A stretch of 64,000 bases of DNA, from positions 806,001 to 870,000 of the forward strand of contig BPKI01000001.1 of NCBI GenBank assembly GCA_026005055.1, written 5' to 3'. The stretch comes from Lysobacterales bacterium (lineage in GTDB: Bacteria > Pseudomonadota > Gammaproteobacteria > Xanthomonadales > BPKI01). Positions 29,379-37,269 of the stretch are shown piece by piece; within the stretch, counting starts at the first letter, position 1, and the number at the start of each line of letters is the position of its first letter. A program made the position numbers and the translations under genes. The notes under the pieces were generated by a model, which was not told the origin of the DNA, searched no databases, and worked only from the letters and a program-made list of their open reading frames with translations.

Positions 29379-29724
29379 CATTCTCCAGGATCAGCTGTCG
29401 CGATCCTTCCATCGAAGCCTTGACACCCCCCGATTCGAGTTTCTCGGCGCCACGCCGGGCATGAACCCTCGCCAAAAGCGTCGTGCGTCCCAGAAATTCT
29501 TTTGTCATCAGCGGGGTCGTAGCAGGGTGATGGACGTGGGGCGCTTTTACCGCCGCCCATCCACCTCGAGCAAATCCACGATCAAACGAACCGACCTCGA
29601 TCGCGGGGAAGCGAAGTCTGTTCGAAATCCAACCTCCTTATAGACTGCTGTCCGGCCGCGCACAGGACGGGGACGTTCTGTGGCCAGACAGTTCTTTGCA
29701 CGCGGCTTTTCGCGATGGATCTTC
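29379..29724. other. AT-richer intergenic stretch with imperfect inverted repeat
   Basis: No gene is supported here. An imperfect inverted repeat CTGTCCGGCC (29648-29657) / GGCCAGACAG (29682-29691) matches at 9 of 10 positions with a 24-base spacer. It lies 34-77 bp beyond the stop of the minus-strand orphan gene at 29725 and might end its transcript. Base composition is visibly lower in GC than the flanking housekeeping regions. Confidence 0.4.
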
Positions 29725-29976
29725 TCAACCGTCCTGAACGCCTGCCTCCGGACGACGACTGTCGAGGGCTTCCTGTAACCGCTTCAGCCTGCGATCGCGC
29801 GCTGCACGCCGCTTCGGAGCGACCGCACGACGACCGTCGAGCTTCACGAGGACTTCGCGAAGCTCTTCAACCGTGCCATGAAAGAGCGCCCATTCCATTT
29901 CTTCGGTGAGGGCACGGCGTTCGGCCATGAGGTCGTAGAAGTTGACCTTCTCGCGGCTTCGTGTCGTTTTGGCCAT
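29725..29976 (-). CDS. small orphan hypothetical protein, charged
   Basis: An 83-residue protein, strongly charged: MAKTTRSREKVNFYDLMAER at the start, then EEMEWALFHGTVEELREVLV, and a basic end (PKRRAARDRRLKRLQEALDS). It is predicted helical, cytoplasmic, possibly nucleic-acid-associated because of the Arg-rich C terminus; I recognise no family. ATG 29976 is chosen because the upstream extension overlaps the likely promoter. A -10-like TATCAT (30009-30004 on the minus strand) and a perfect palindrome lie just upstream. The small size and operator-like palindrome recall antitoxins or phage regulators, but no partner gene follows. Confidence 0.5.
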   Translation of the reverse strand: MAKTTRSREKVNFYDLMAERRALTEEMEWALFHGTVEELREVLVKLDGRRAVAPKRRAARDRRLKRLQEALDSRRPEAGVQDG

Positions 29977-30449
29977 CAAAAGCTCCGACAAGGTTCCCAC
30001 AATATGATACCACACGCGGACCACGCTGTTGCGAAAACGCAACAAAAAGATCGCGGTGCAGGAGGTGGGCTACGGCTCCGGGGATCGCAAGCATCGCCTG
30101 CGCATGCTCAAGGGCGAGCCGGTGGATGAGAACCGCGCTGGCTCTCAGAGAGAGGCAAGGCGCTCGTCGGGCGCGAGCGGACCGCGGGGCATGAGCGGCT
30201 TGGTGACGAGGGCTTCCCCTGCGCCCATCGCTACCGTGCGATTGCCAGTGGGCCCGCGAAGCTTCACACCGCCTTGCACGAGCGGGGCATCTGGACCAGC
30301 GGGAGAATCAGAGCTTGCATGCGCGGCGCTAATCGCAGCGCTGCGATGGGGCCGCGGCATGGCGAGCAAGCATCGCTCCTTTGAAAGCGGGTCTCAGGCG
30401 CACCGTCTTTCCCCTAAGATAAGCCGAGGATCCCCCCGCGGACGGAACG
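29977..30449. other. intergenic region with promoter elements, possible gene remnant
   Basis: This stretch holds the promoter of the small minus-strand orphan gene at its left end. To the right, plus-strand 30050-30140 encodes VQEVGYGSGDRKHRLRMLKG-like sequence in an open frame. It looks weakly like the LarC-type GYGxGxRD...LR.L.GE segment, but only about 30 residues match and no complete gene follows. I see no supported gene between 30140 and 30449. Confidence 0.35.
30004..30043 (-). promoter_or_regulatory. promoter and palindromic operator for the 83-residue gene
   Basis: A -10-like TATCAT on the minus strand (30009-30004) is preceded by the perfect palindrome GTTGCGAAAACGCAAC (30028-30043, 6-bp arms, AAAA centre), which covers the expected -35 position. 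Such placement is typical of autorepressed small genes. The regulator is not known. Confidence 0.5.
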
Positions 30450-31583
30450 ATGACCCTGACCTCCTGCCTTCATCTTCTGCTGAGCGCTGTTCTCGCTGCC
30501 GATCCTGGCGCAAGCGAGGCGGCCAAGATTTACCCCTATCCCGATGGCGTCATCCAGAACATCTGGCACTTCAATCCGGAGCCTGGCTGGTGGGTGCTCA
30601 AGGACCGTCCGGGCACCGGTTTCGCGCTCGAGCGGCAGGGCAGCGACACGGTATCGGACACCTATTTCCTGGCGATGTTCACCTACGATCCGGATGGGCG
30701 TCCGACCTTCTACACGATGACCGGGCGTTACGACTATGCGACCAAGCGTCTCACGGGCACCTTCGATCGCGCAGAGGGGGGGGAGGTGTTCGGCTCGGGG
30801 GTGTACCGTCCGCCGACGGTGACGGTCGAAGCGGGCGGGCGTGCCGAGTTCGAGTTCATCAATGAGAAGGAGGGCATCTGGCACAGCCCGCGCGGGCCCA
30901 TCCCGATCGAGCGTTTCGATTTTGCCTTTGGCCGGAGAACGGCGAAGACCTTTCTCGGGCGCTGGCTGATCATCAACGTCCAGAAAAGCCCGATCGGCAT
31001 TCGCACCTACATCGTGGACTTCACGGAGATCGATTCCGATAACGGAGGCGCGCCGCCCGAAGACCCGGGTATCGCAATGGGCCGCATCGCGCCCGTTTTC
31101 CACGGTGCCCTGCCGGGCGCGCAGCAGGCGCTGTTCGCTGGATGGAACACAAAAGAGATTTTCTACGGCGAGAACAATCCGTATCGTGTCTTCGATTACG
31201 CCATCGAAATCTTCGACCCCATGGCAGAAGCTGAAGGTTATGGGATTCATGACTGTAGGCTGCATCGCGGCCTCCATCTCGCGGTCGGAATGCTTAGGAT
31301 GGTTCGTCAGAACAGCAACTTTTATGTTCCCGGCAACTGCATCGCAATCCGCTTGATGACCCTGGAGGAGCTTCGGGTCTATGGGCAGCCGCCGAGTCCG
31401 CAGGGAATGCTCGCCGGTTTGGGCAAGCTGCTGGCGGCGGGCCGCGAGCTTGCCTCGCTGCCGGTGTCGGGGTCTCCTCTGCCGGAAGAGGTCCGCGAGG
31501 TAAGCCCACAGGAGATCGCCGCACGCGAGCGCATGATCGCCAAAGCCATCGCTTGGGCGCAGGAGCGGGGCTTCTGGAAGTGA
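30450..31583 (+). CDS. exported protein with WY/GxG-type beta domain
   Basis: A 377-residue protein with a short signal peptide (LTSCLHLLLSAVLAADPG). The first 120 residues contain HFNPEPGWWVLKDRPGTGFA, YFLAMFTYDPDGRPTFYTMT and GRYDYATKRLTGT. This pattern of tryptophans and Tyr-Asp turns resembles the domain in the secreted protein at 57132 (GAWYNPAWNGQGFFIDV, GWYAWGDNSQYLWLTAQGEF). The middle is beta-rich and the C-terminal 80 residues are helical. No catalytic motif is visible. It is convergent with the nitrilase-like gene and opens the accessory cluster. Confidence 0.6.
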   Translation: MTLTSCLHLLLSAVLAADPGASEAAKIYPYPDGVIQNIWHFNPEPGWWVLKDRPGTGFALERQGSDTVSDTYFLAMFTYDPDGRPTFYTMTGRYDYATKRLTGTFDRAEGGEVFGSGVYRPPTVTVEAGGRAEFEFINEKEGIWHSPRGPIPIERFDFAFGRRTAKTFLGRWLIINVQKSPIGIRTYIVDFTEIDSDNGGAPPEDPGIAMGRIAPVFHGALPGAQQALFAGWNTKEIFYGENNPYRVFDYAIEIFDPMAEAEGYGIHDCRLHRGLHLAVGMLRMVRQNSNFYVPGNCIAIRLMTLEELRVYGQPPSPQGMLAGLGKLLAAGRELASLPVSGSPLPEEVREVSPQEIAARERMIAKAIAWAQERGFWK

Positions 31584-31758
31584 GCTTGCGTTGAAGAGGG
31601 GTTGGTGGACTGCGGCGGTCGGGGAGCTGCGTTGGCGGAGAAAGCGCTAGGGCGCCGTGGCGCGGCTTCCCGGGTGCACGCGGTCGAGGGGCGGTCGCCG
31701 CATCGCGTCCTCGGGAGGTCGACTCCCGCGATCGCGTCGAGATCTAGCCCGCTATCGC

Positions 31759-32895
31759 TCAACGCCAACGGGATTTGTCGCGGAGGTAGCGGGCGGCGTC
31801 CTGGAGGTCGGTCGGGAGGTAGGCGCTGAACAGGTTCGGGCCGAACTGGTTCCGGTAGGCGTTGAAGACCGGCAGGTAAAGCTCCATGTGCACGACCGGC
31901 TGGCGGTGGCGCTGGCGGAACTCGGCGATCGGGATCCGGGCGGTGATGAGCTGCTCGAAAGCGCTTCTCGCTTCGGCGATCGGCCGCCCATCAGGGCCGT
32001 AGATCGCCGAGCCGCCGCTTCCCGCGTCGTCGAAGAAGCCAGGGTTGTCAGGGCTGACGGCGTTGTTGCAGATGGCCGTATAGACCTGGTTGTAGAGGCT
32101 GGTGGCGGCGATGTCCATGGGCGTGAAGCCGCCGGAGGCGGTGCGGAGGATGATCTCCGCGCCCTTGATCGCCATCGCCCGGAAAAGCTCGGGTTCGCGC
32201 TGGATCGAGCTCGTGGCGATGTTGCCGAGGGGGGTGCGGGTGATAGGGATCACGGCATCGAGCCCGTACATCTCGATGTAGCGGTCGAGCACGTCATAGA
32301 TGGTGGTGGTAAAGAGCTCGAAGCCCGGGAAAACGCCTTTGATGTTCCGCGCCTTCCAGTGCTTGTCCACGATCTCGCCCTTGTCGTTCATGATCGTGGT
32401 GATGCTGAGCACGTGATTGGGCCAATCGCGGTCGCGGGCGTAAGCGCCGAAGACGATCCAGCAGCCGTATTCGCGCGCTTTCTTGGCGATGGCCTCGGTC
32501 TCCTCGCCCGGGATCTCGATGCAGAAGCGCAGCACTTGCTCGCGCGTCCACGGCGCCCAGCCGGTCAGCGGAAACTCGTGGAAGAAGAGCAGATCCGGCC
32601 GCGGCCCGTAATAGAAGGCGTTGTCGATGAGCTCGAGCATGTGCGCGAGGTTCGCGGCGAGGTCCTTCTTCCAACGCTCGACCCGCAAGGCGCGCACCCG
32701 CGATTGCACGACGCCGAGCGTGATGCTCGGTTTGGCGAGCTCCACCACCGGATAGGTGCCATCGTCACGCATTTGGTGCGTATCAGGGCCTTTGCCCATG
32801 GCCGCGTTGGCCGTGCGCGAGGCAGGCAGCGCGCCGAGCGCACCGAGGGCGGCGAGCAAGGAGGCGGAGCGAAGGAAGTCGCGGCGATCGGTCAT
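31759..32895 (-). CDS. Tat-exported nitrilase-superfamily protein lacking the catalytic Cys
   Basis: A 378-residue carbon-nitrogen hydrolase fold. The N terminus TDRRDFLRSASLLAALGALG is a twin-arginine signal, so the protein goes folded to the periplasm, which is unusual for this superfamily. The catalytic Glu is present (FFHEFPLTG, Glu107) and a Lys aligns with the family Lys (DKHW, Lys178). The nucleophile motif, normally G-x-x-I-C-[YWD]..., reads GNIATSSIQREPELFRAMAI. By two independent alignments counting back from PEL and from KGAE, the Cys position holds Ser229. GAGGAG precedes the ATG. It stands with a methyltransferase, a TonB receptor and a flavin oxidase. Activity, if any, is unknown. 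Confidence 0.8.
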   Translation of the reverse strand: MTDRRDFLRSASLLAALGALGALPASRTANAAMGKGPDTHQMRDDGTYPVVELAKPSITLGVVQSRVRALRVERWKKDLAANLAHMLELIDNAFYYGPRPDLLFFHEFPLTGWAPWTREQVLRFCIEIPGEETEAIAKKAREYGCWIVFGAYARDRDWPNHVLSITTIMNDKGEIVDKHWKARNIKGVFPGFELFTTTIYDVLDRYIEMYGLDAVIPITRTPLGNIATSSIQREPELFRAMAIKGAEIILRTASGGFTPMDIAATSLYNQVYTAICNNAVSPDNPGFFDDAGSGGSAIYGPDGRPIAEARSAFEQLITARIPIAEFRQRHRQPVVHMELYLPVFNAYRNQFGPNLFSAYLPTDLQDAARYLRDKSRWR

Positions 32896-33007
32896 GGTGG
32901 GGATCTCCTCGGCGGGGGTGGGACGGCCTGCTGCGCGGCGTGCCTGCGGGCGAGGCGCATGAAGAATGGTAGGGCGATGAGGTGCGTTTGCCGCTCGCCG
33001 CAGGCGC

Positions 33008-33370
33008 TCACGGGCCTGAACCCTCGGCGAGCTCCTTCATGATCCGCTCGATCGATTCGGCCGGCGTGCGTTCCCGCTGAGCGTCCTGCAGGAAAATGCG
33101 AAGCAGCCGGATTTGGAATTCGCGCAGCATGAGCTGCCGCTCGCGTTCGGCTTCGGGGGAGGGGGCGAAGCCTTCGATCGCCTCCCGCGGCAAAAGGGCG
33201 CGGGCCTCGAGCAGCCGTTCGAGCGCATCCAGGCGCTGCCGGGTGACGGCGAGCTCCATGGCAAGGGCCATGACCACGTTGAGCAGCCGTTCGACGTCGG
33301 GGTCGGAGAAGAACCACGGGCGCTTGCCCTTGGCGGGCGCGGCGCCGAGAAGGAGAGGGTCGAGATCCAT
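33008..33370 (-). CDS. hypothetical helical protein
   Basis: A 120-residue cytoplasmic protein of unknown family: FFSDPDVERLLNVVMALAME, LAVTRQRLDALERLLEARAL, and a helical Glu/Arg-rich C terminus. It resembles small coiled-coil accessory subunits but has no motif I can name. It begins 3 bp after the methyltransferase stop on the same strand, so the two are co-transcribed; the nitrilase-like gene follows 112 bp downstream. A role with the methyltransferase is inferred from this coupling only. Confidence 0.6.
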   Translation of the reverse strand: MDLDPLLLGAAPAKGKRPWFFSDPDVERLLNVVMALAMELAVTRQRLDALERLLEARALLPREAIEGFAPSPEAERERQLMLREFQIRLLRIFLQDAQRERTPAESIERIMKELAEGSGP

Positions 33371-33373
33371 CGC

Positions 33374-34585
33374 TCAGCCTCGCTTCCAGGCGCCGAAGGC
33401 GATCCACATCGGGGTTCGGCCATAGTCCTCCTGGCCTTGTCCGGCCTCGGGGAAGAGCTCGCGATCCACCAGAGCGCGGATCGTGGTCTCGAAGTAGTCC
33501 TCGCCGCGGAAGCCCGCTTCGAGTAGCATCCGCTTGAGATCGAGCTCGTGCATCACGCTCCAGAAGGGCTCGTTGTTGTAGTACGCATCCCAATCCCGCA
33601 TCGCCTGCTCGAACAGCGGCATCTCCGGCGTGTACTGAGGCTGCTCGAGATGCAGGGTGAGCCCGCCCGGGGCGAGCACCCGGCCGATTTCCTTGAGAAT
33701 CCGCGGAAGCGCCTTGGCCGAGGTCTCGTGCCAGAACATGGCGCTCGTCACCAGATCGAAATACTGATCCGGGAAAGGCAGCGCTTCCGCATTCGCTTGC
33801 ATGAAGGTGAGGTTGTGGACGCCGAGCGAGCGCGCGCGGGCATGGCCATAACGCAGCACGGGCGCGGCGGTGTCCACCGCGATCACCTCGGCCTCCGGGA
33901 AAGCCTGGGCCAGGGGAACCACGTTGTGCCCGATCGTGCATCCCACATCGAGGATCCGCCGCGGCCGGAAGTCGGGATATTCGCGCTTGAGCCAGGCGGC
34001 GACGGCGCGCCCGCCGCCGTCGGAAAAGCGCCCGAGCATGCCGGCGGTGGTCGCGAACAGCCCGCTGTCGTAGTTGGCGCCGGCCGAAACATCATCCGGC
34101 ACGAGCTCGGCGTGGTAGCCGCCCGGCATGCAGTGGATGTCCACGGCGCTTGCATAGCGCGGCTGCTCGATCGTGGGATCGAGCTTGAGGGTGGATGCGC
34201 CTTCGTTGTAGGCGTGCGCCTTGGCGATGAGTTCGGGCAGCTGCTTGAGGACCAGGGTGCGGCCGGTCTGCTGGCGCATCTCCATGGAACAGCGCCGAAG
34301 GGCGCTGAAGGTCTGCCACAGGCGCTCGCCCTTGAGCGCTTCGTGCGCCTCGCGCCGATCGCGGGGCGGGTGACCGTGTGCCTCAGTGTAGGCTGGCACC
34401 GCCCGCCGCTCGTAGGCGTCCCGGACACGCGGCAGCACCTCGCTTGCGAGCAGCGAGTTCAGATTAGCGAGAAAATCGAAGCGCGCCGTATCATCATGGC
34501 CGGCGGCGGGAAACACGCCGTGACGCCCGACATGGCGCCAACTCGGGGGTGGAGGGGGGATGCTCACCGATGAAAGATCGCTCAT
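33374..34585 (-). CDS. class I SAM-dependent methyltransferase with long N-terminal domain
   Basis: A 403-residue protein. Residues about 1-195 form an unrecognised N-terminal domain (WRHVGRHGVFPAAGHDDTAR; LVLKQLPELIAKAHAYNEGA). The C-terminal part is a Methyltransf_11/25-type Rossmann domain with RRILDVGCTIGHNVVPLAQA, the acidic loop EVIAVDTAAPVL, ANAEALPFPDQYFDLVTS and ILKEIGRVLAPGGLTLHLEQ. ATG 34585 (MSDLSS) and ATG 34600 are both in frame. It is divergent from the TonB receptor across about 230 bp. The target could be a small molecule handled by the cluster; nothing in the sequence fixes it. Confidence 0.8.
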   Translation of the reverse strand: MSDLSSVSIPPPPPSWRHVGRHGVFPAAGHDDTARFDFLANLNSLLASEVLPRVRDAYERRAVPAYTEAHGHPPRDRREAHEALKGERLWQTFSALRRCSMEMRQQTGRTLVLKQLPELIAKAHAYNEGASTLKLDPTIEQPRYASAVDIHCMPGGYHAELVPDDVSAGANYDSGLFATTAGMLGRFSDGGGRAVAAWLKREYPDFRPRRILDVGCTIGHNVVPLAQAFPEAEVIAVDTAAPVLRYGHARARSLGVHNLTFMQANAEALPFPDQYFDLVTSAMFWHETSAKALPRILKEIGRVLAPGGLTLHLEQPQYTPEMPLFEQAMRDWDAYYNNEPFWSVMHELDLKRMLLEAGFRGEDYFETTIRALVDRELFPEAGQGQEDYGRTPMWIAFGAWKRG

Positions 34586-34818
34586 ATTGCGTCGCAGCAT
34601 GACACGCTCGCGCCAACGATGCTAAAAGTCCGGACAAATGATCGCGCGGAAAGCCGGCGTGGTCAACTTGGAGAGCCTGCTCAGGACCGCATGAGAAGCC
34701 TCGTCGCCGATGGCGGGCGCCGGAGATGGCGGATACGCCATGGTGCAGGGCGTGGAGCTGCGGTCGGGCGGGAGGGGGAAAGATCCTTGAAGTCTAACGA
34801 TCGACCTGGGGAAGTCTC

Positions 34819-37224
34819 ATGAAGCCACTGAAGCCCAATTTCCTAGCAATCGCCATCGCCGTCGCGCTGATCCAAGGCGCGCCCGCGCTCGCGCAGCAGC
34901 AGCAGGGAGCGTCCGAGGAAAGCGACGCTGCCGAACTCGACAAGGTCACGGTGACCGCCCGCCGCGTTCGCGAAGCGGAGCAAGAGGTGCCGCTTTCGAT
35001 CACGGCCATCACCGAGCAGCAGATCGAGCAGCGCGGCATGTTCGACGTTCGCGACGTGGCGCGCTATTCCGCTGCTTTTTCCTTCCGCTCGGCCTTCGGC
35101 CGCATCGGTGACCGGCCGGTCATCCGCGGCATGTCGAACATCCAGGGCCAGCCGAATGCCTCCTTCTTCATCGACGGCATCTTCGTGCCGGGCTCGATCA
35201 GCGGCTACAACCTCGACAACCTCGAGCGGGTCGAGGTGATCCGCGGCCCGCAGTCGGCGCTCTTTGGTCGCCGCACCTTCTCCGGTGCGGTGAATTTCGT
35301 CACGCGCGCACCGACCGACGAGTTCCGCTCGAAAGTTTCGGTGAGCGGTGGCAACGATAACTACGGCGAGGTGCGCAGCTACATCTCCGGTCCGCTCGTC
35401 GAGGGACTGCTCGGCGCGGAGGTCAACGCCAGCCACCGCGAGATCGGGAGCCGCTTCTACAACAACCAGACCCAGCGCCGCGACGTCGGCGGGGAAAAGA
35501 CGACGACCGTGGGCGGCGTTCTCGCTTTGCGGACCGACACGGTGGACGCACGGCTGCGCTATCACTATCTGCGCAACAACGACGAGCATGCCGCGATCTT
35601 CCGCCAGGGCTCGGACCTCAACAACTGCTTCCTGCCGACCCTCACCGGCCAGAACATCGGGCCGTTCCCGGCCGCCGACAGCCGCCGCCGCGGCTACTTC
35701 TGCGGGGTGGCGCGCCTGCGCCCCGAGCGCTTCGCGATCAATACCGATCAGTTCGCGCTGGCCGGCGTTCCGGCGGGGCTGTTCCGCGAAGCCAGCCGAG
35801 CGAGTCTGTCCTTCGACTGGACGCTGCCCAACAACTGGCTGTTCAGTTCGATCAGCGCCTACAACGACACCGAGCTTTATAGCGCCATCGACCAGGACTA
35901 CAGCGGTATTCGCGGCTTCAACGGCGCCTTCGAGACCTTCGACAAGACCCGCACCTACGATCTCTCGCAGGAGTTTCGGATCACCACGGACACGGCCCGG
36001 GACGTCTATGCGATGCTCGGGGTTTACTACTACCGCGAGACGCAGGGTCCGGGGTACACGGGTTCGCTGTCGGGCTTCAACATCCCGCCGGCGAACAACC
36101 GCACCCCGCCGATCGCCAACCCCACTCGCCCGGACGACAAGACGGAGAACTACGCCCTTTTCGGGCTGCTCGAGTGGCGCTTCAGCCCGCAGTGGCGGGC
36201 GACTTTCGAGGCGCGTTATGCCGAGGACAAAATCCTGACGGCGGGCACCCGCTCGACCGTGCTCACGGTGGGTGGTCAGCCGCGCACCTTCACCCGCACT
36301 TACCGCCTCTCCGAGACCTTCACCAACTTCCTGCCGCGCGTCACGCTCTCCTATTTCCCGAGCGATGAGTGGATGTGGTACGGGCTCGTCTCCAAGGGCA
36401 ACAAGCCGGGCGGCTTCAACCTCGACGTGCAGAATCCGGTGCTCACCGAGCAGGCGCGCAATGAGCTGATCGCCGCCGGTTTCGAGAGCTTCGACGAAGA
36501 GGAGGCCTGGAACTACGAAATCGGCTTCAAGTCGGACTGGCCGGATCAGCGTTTGCGCTTCAATACGGCGCTGTTCTACATCGACTGGACGAACCAGCAG
36601 CTCACCGAAACCCGGCCGGTCTCGCGGGTGGATGGACAGCTGTTCATCACCAGCTTCACCACCAATCTGGGTAAGTCGCGGGTGCAGGGTCTTGAGTTCG
36701 AGACCATCTGGTTGCCCTGGGAAGGCTGGCGGATCAACGCCAACTACGCCTACCTCGACGCCAAGATCAAGCGCTATTTCAGCCAGGACCAGGCGGATCT
36801 CTTCGGCGATCCCTCGGCGGCGGGCAATCGCTTGCCGCGCGTGCCGCGCCATGCCTTCAACGTGGGTGCGCTCTACGAGGGCATCTTCGGTGGCGGCTGG
36901 AGCTGGTTCGCGGGCGCGGATGTGTTTTACGAGAGCTCGCGCTACGACCAGATCCACAACCTCGCGGAGACGGGAAGCTCGACGCGCTTGGATCTGCGCA
37001 TCGGTCTGAGGCCCAACGATCGGCTCTCGCTCACCGCATGGGTGCGCAACGCCACCGACGATGACACGGTGGAGGACATCCTGCGTTACGTGGATCCGGC
37101 CCGGTTCATCAACGTGCCGGGCATCCCGGGAGGTCCCGCGCGTCAGGTCACCAACGTCCGCGACTTCGCGCTCACTGCGCCCGAGCCGAGGAGTTACGGG
37201 CTCACCGTGACCTGGCAATACTGA
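34819..37224 (+). CDS. TonB-dependent outer-membrane receptor
   Basis: An 801-residue receptor with signal peptide (LAIAIAVALIQGAPALAQQQ), TonB-box-like DKVTVTARR, and a plug at about residues 50-160: VPLSITAITEQQIEQRG, RPVIRGMSNIQGQPNASFFI, DGIFVPGS, RVEVIRGPQSALFGRRTFSG. It ends as a beta-barrel in YGLTVTWQY. The sequence style (FxxWxYNxE, LGLYYYRE-like barrel strands) fits the large family common in Xanthomonas, Caulobacter and Sphingomonas that takes up oligosaccharides or other organics; the ligand is unknown. GGGGAAG lies about 7 bases upstream. A terminator follows directly, between it and the oxidase. Confidence 0.88.
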   Translation: MKPLKPNFLAIAIAVALIQGAPALAQQQQGASEESDAAELDKVTVTARRVREAEQEVPLSITAITEQQIEQRGMFDVRDVARYSAAFSFRSAFGRIGDRPVIRGMSNIQGQPNASFFIDGIFVPGSISGYNLDNLERVEVIRGPQSALFGRRTFSGAVNFVTRAPTDEFRSKVSVSGGNDNYGEVRSYISGPLVEGLLGAEVNASHREIGSRFYNNQTQRRDVGGEKTTTVGGVLALRTDTVDARLRYHYLRNNDEHAAIFRQGSDLNNCFLPTLTGQNIGPFPAADSRRRGYFCGVARLRPERFAINTDQFALAGVPAGLFREASRASLSFDWTLPNNWLFSSISAYNDTELYSAIDQDYSGIRGFNGAFETFDKTRTYDLSQEFRITTDTARDVYAMLGVYYYRETQGPGYTGSLSGFNIPPANNRTPPIANPTRPDDKTENYALFGLLEWRFSPQWRATFEARYAEDKILTAGTRSTVLTVGGQPRTFTRTYRLSETFTNFLPRVTLSYFPSDEWMWYGLVSKGNKPGGFNLDVQNPVLTEQARNELIAAGFESFDEEEAWNYEIGFKSDWPDQRLRFNTALFYIDWTNQQLTETRPVSRVDGQLFITSFTTNLGKSRVQGLEFETIWLPWEGWRINANYAYLDAKIKRYFSQDQADLFGDPSAAGNRLPRVPRHAFNVGALYEGIFGGGWSWFAGADVFYESSRYDQIHNLAETGSSTRLDLRIGLRPNDRLSLTAWVRNATDDDTVEDILRYVDPARFINVPGIPGGPARQVTNVRDFALTAPEPRSYGLTVTWQY

Positions 37225-37232
37225 GGCGCGTC

Positions 37233-37264
37233 GCCGCCTCGGCGCCCTGGCGGGGCGGCTTTTT
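37233..37264 (+). terminator. rho-independent terminator after the TonB receptor
   Basis: GCCGCC (37233-37238) pairs with GGCGGC (37254-37259), followed by TTTTT (37260-37264). It sits 9 bp after the receptor stop and ends only 5 bp before the oxidase ATG at 37270, so the oxidase has very little leader of its own. Partial read-through may link the two genes. Confidence 0.72.
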
Positions 37265-37269
37265 CGAAT

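Noticed and set aside
28558-29691. Integron attC sites around the orphan genes
   Set aside because: The inverted repeats lack the RYYYAAC/GTTRRRY core sites and the paired simple sites expected of attC.
30145-30369. 74-codon minus-strand open frame
   Set aside because: No ribosome-binding site, no recognised motif, and ordinary length for a chance frame in GC-rich DNA.
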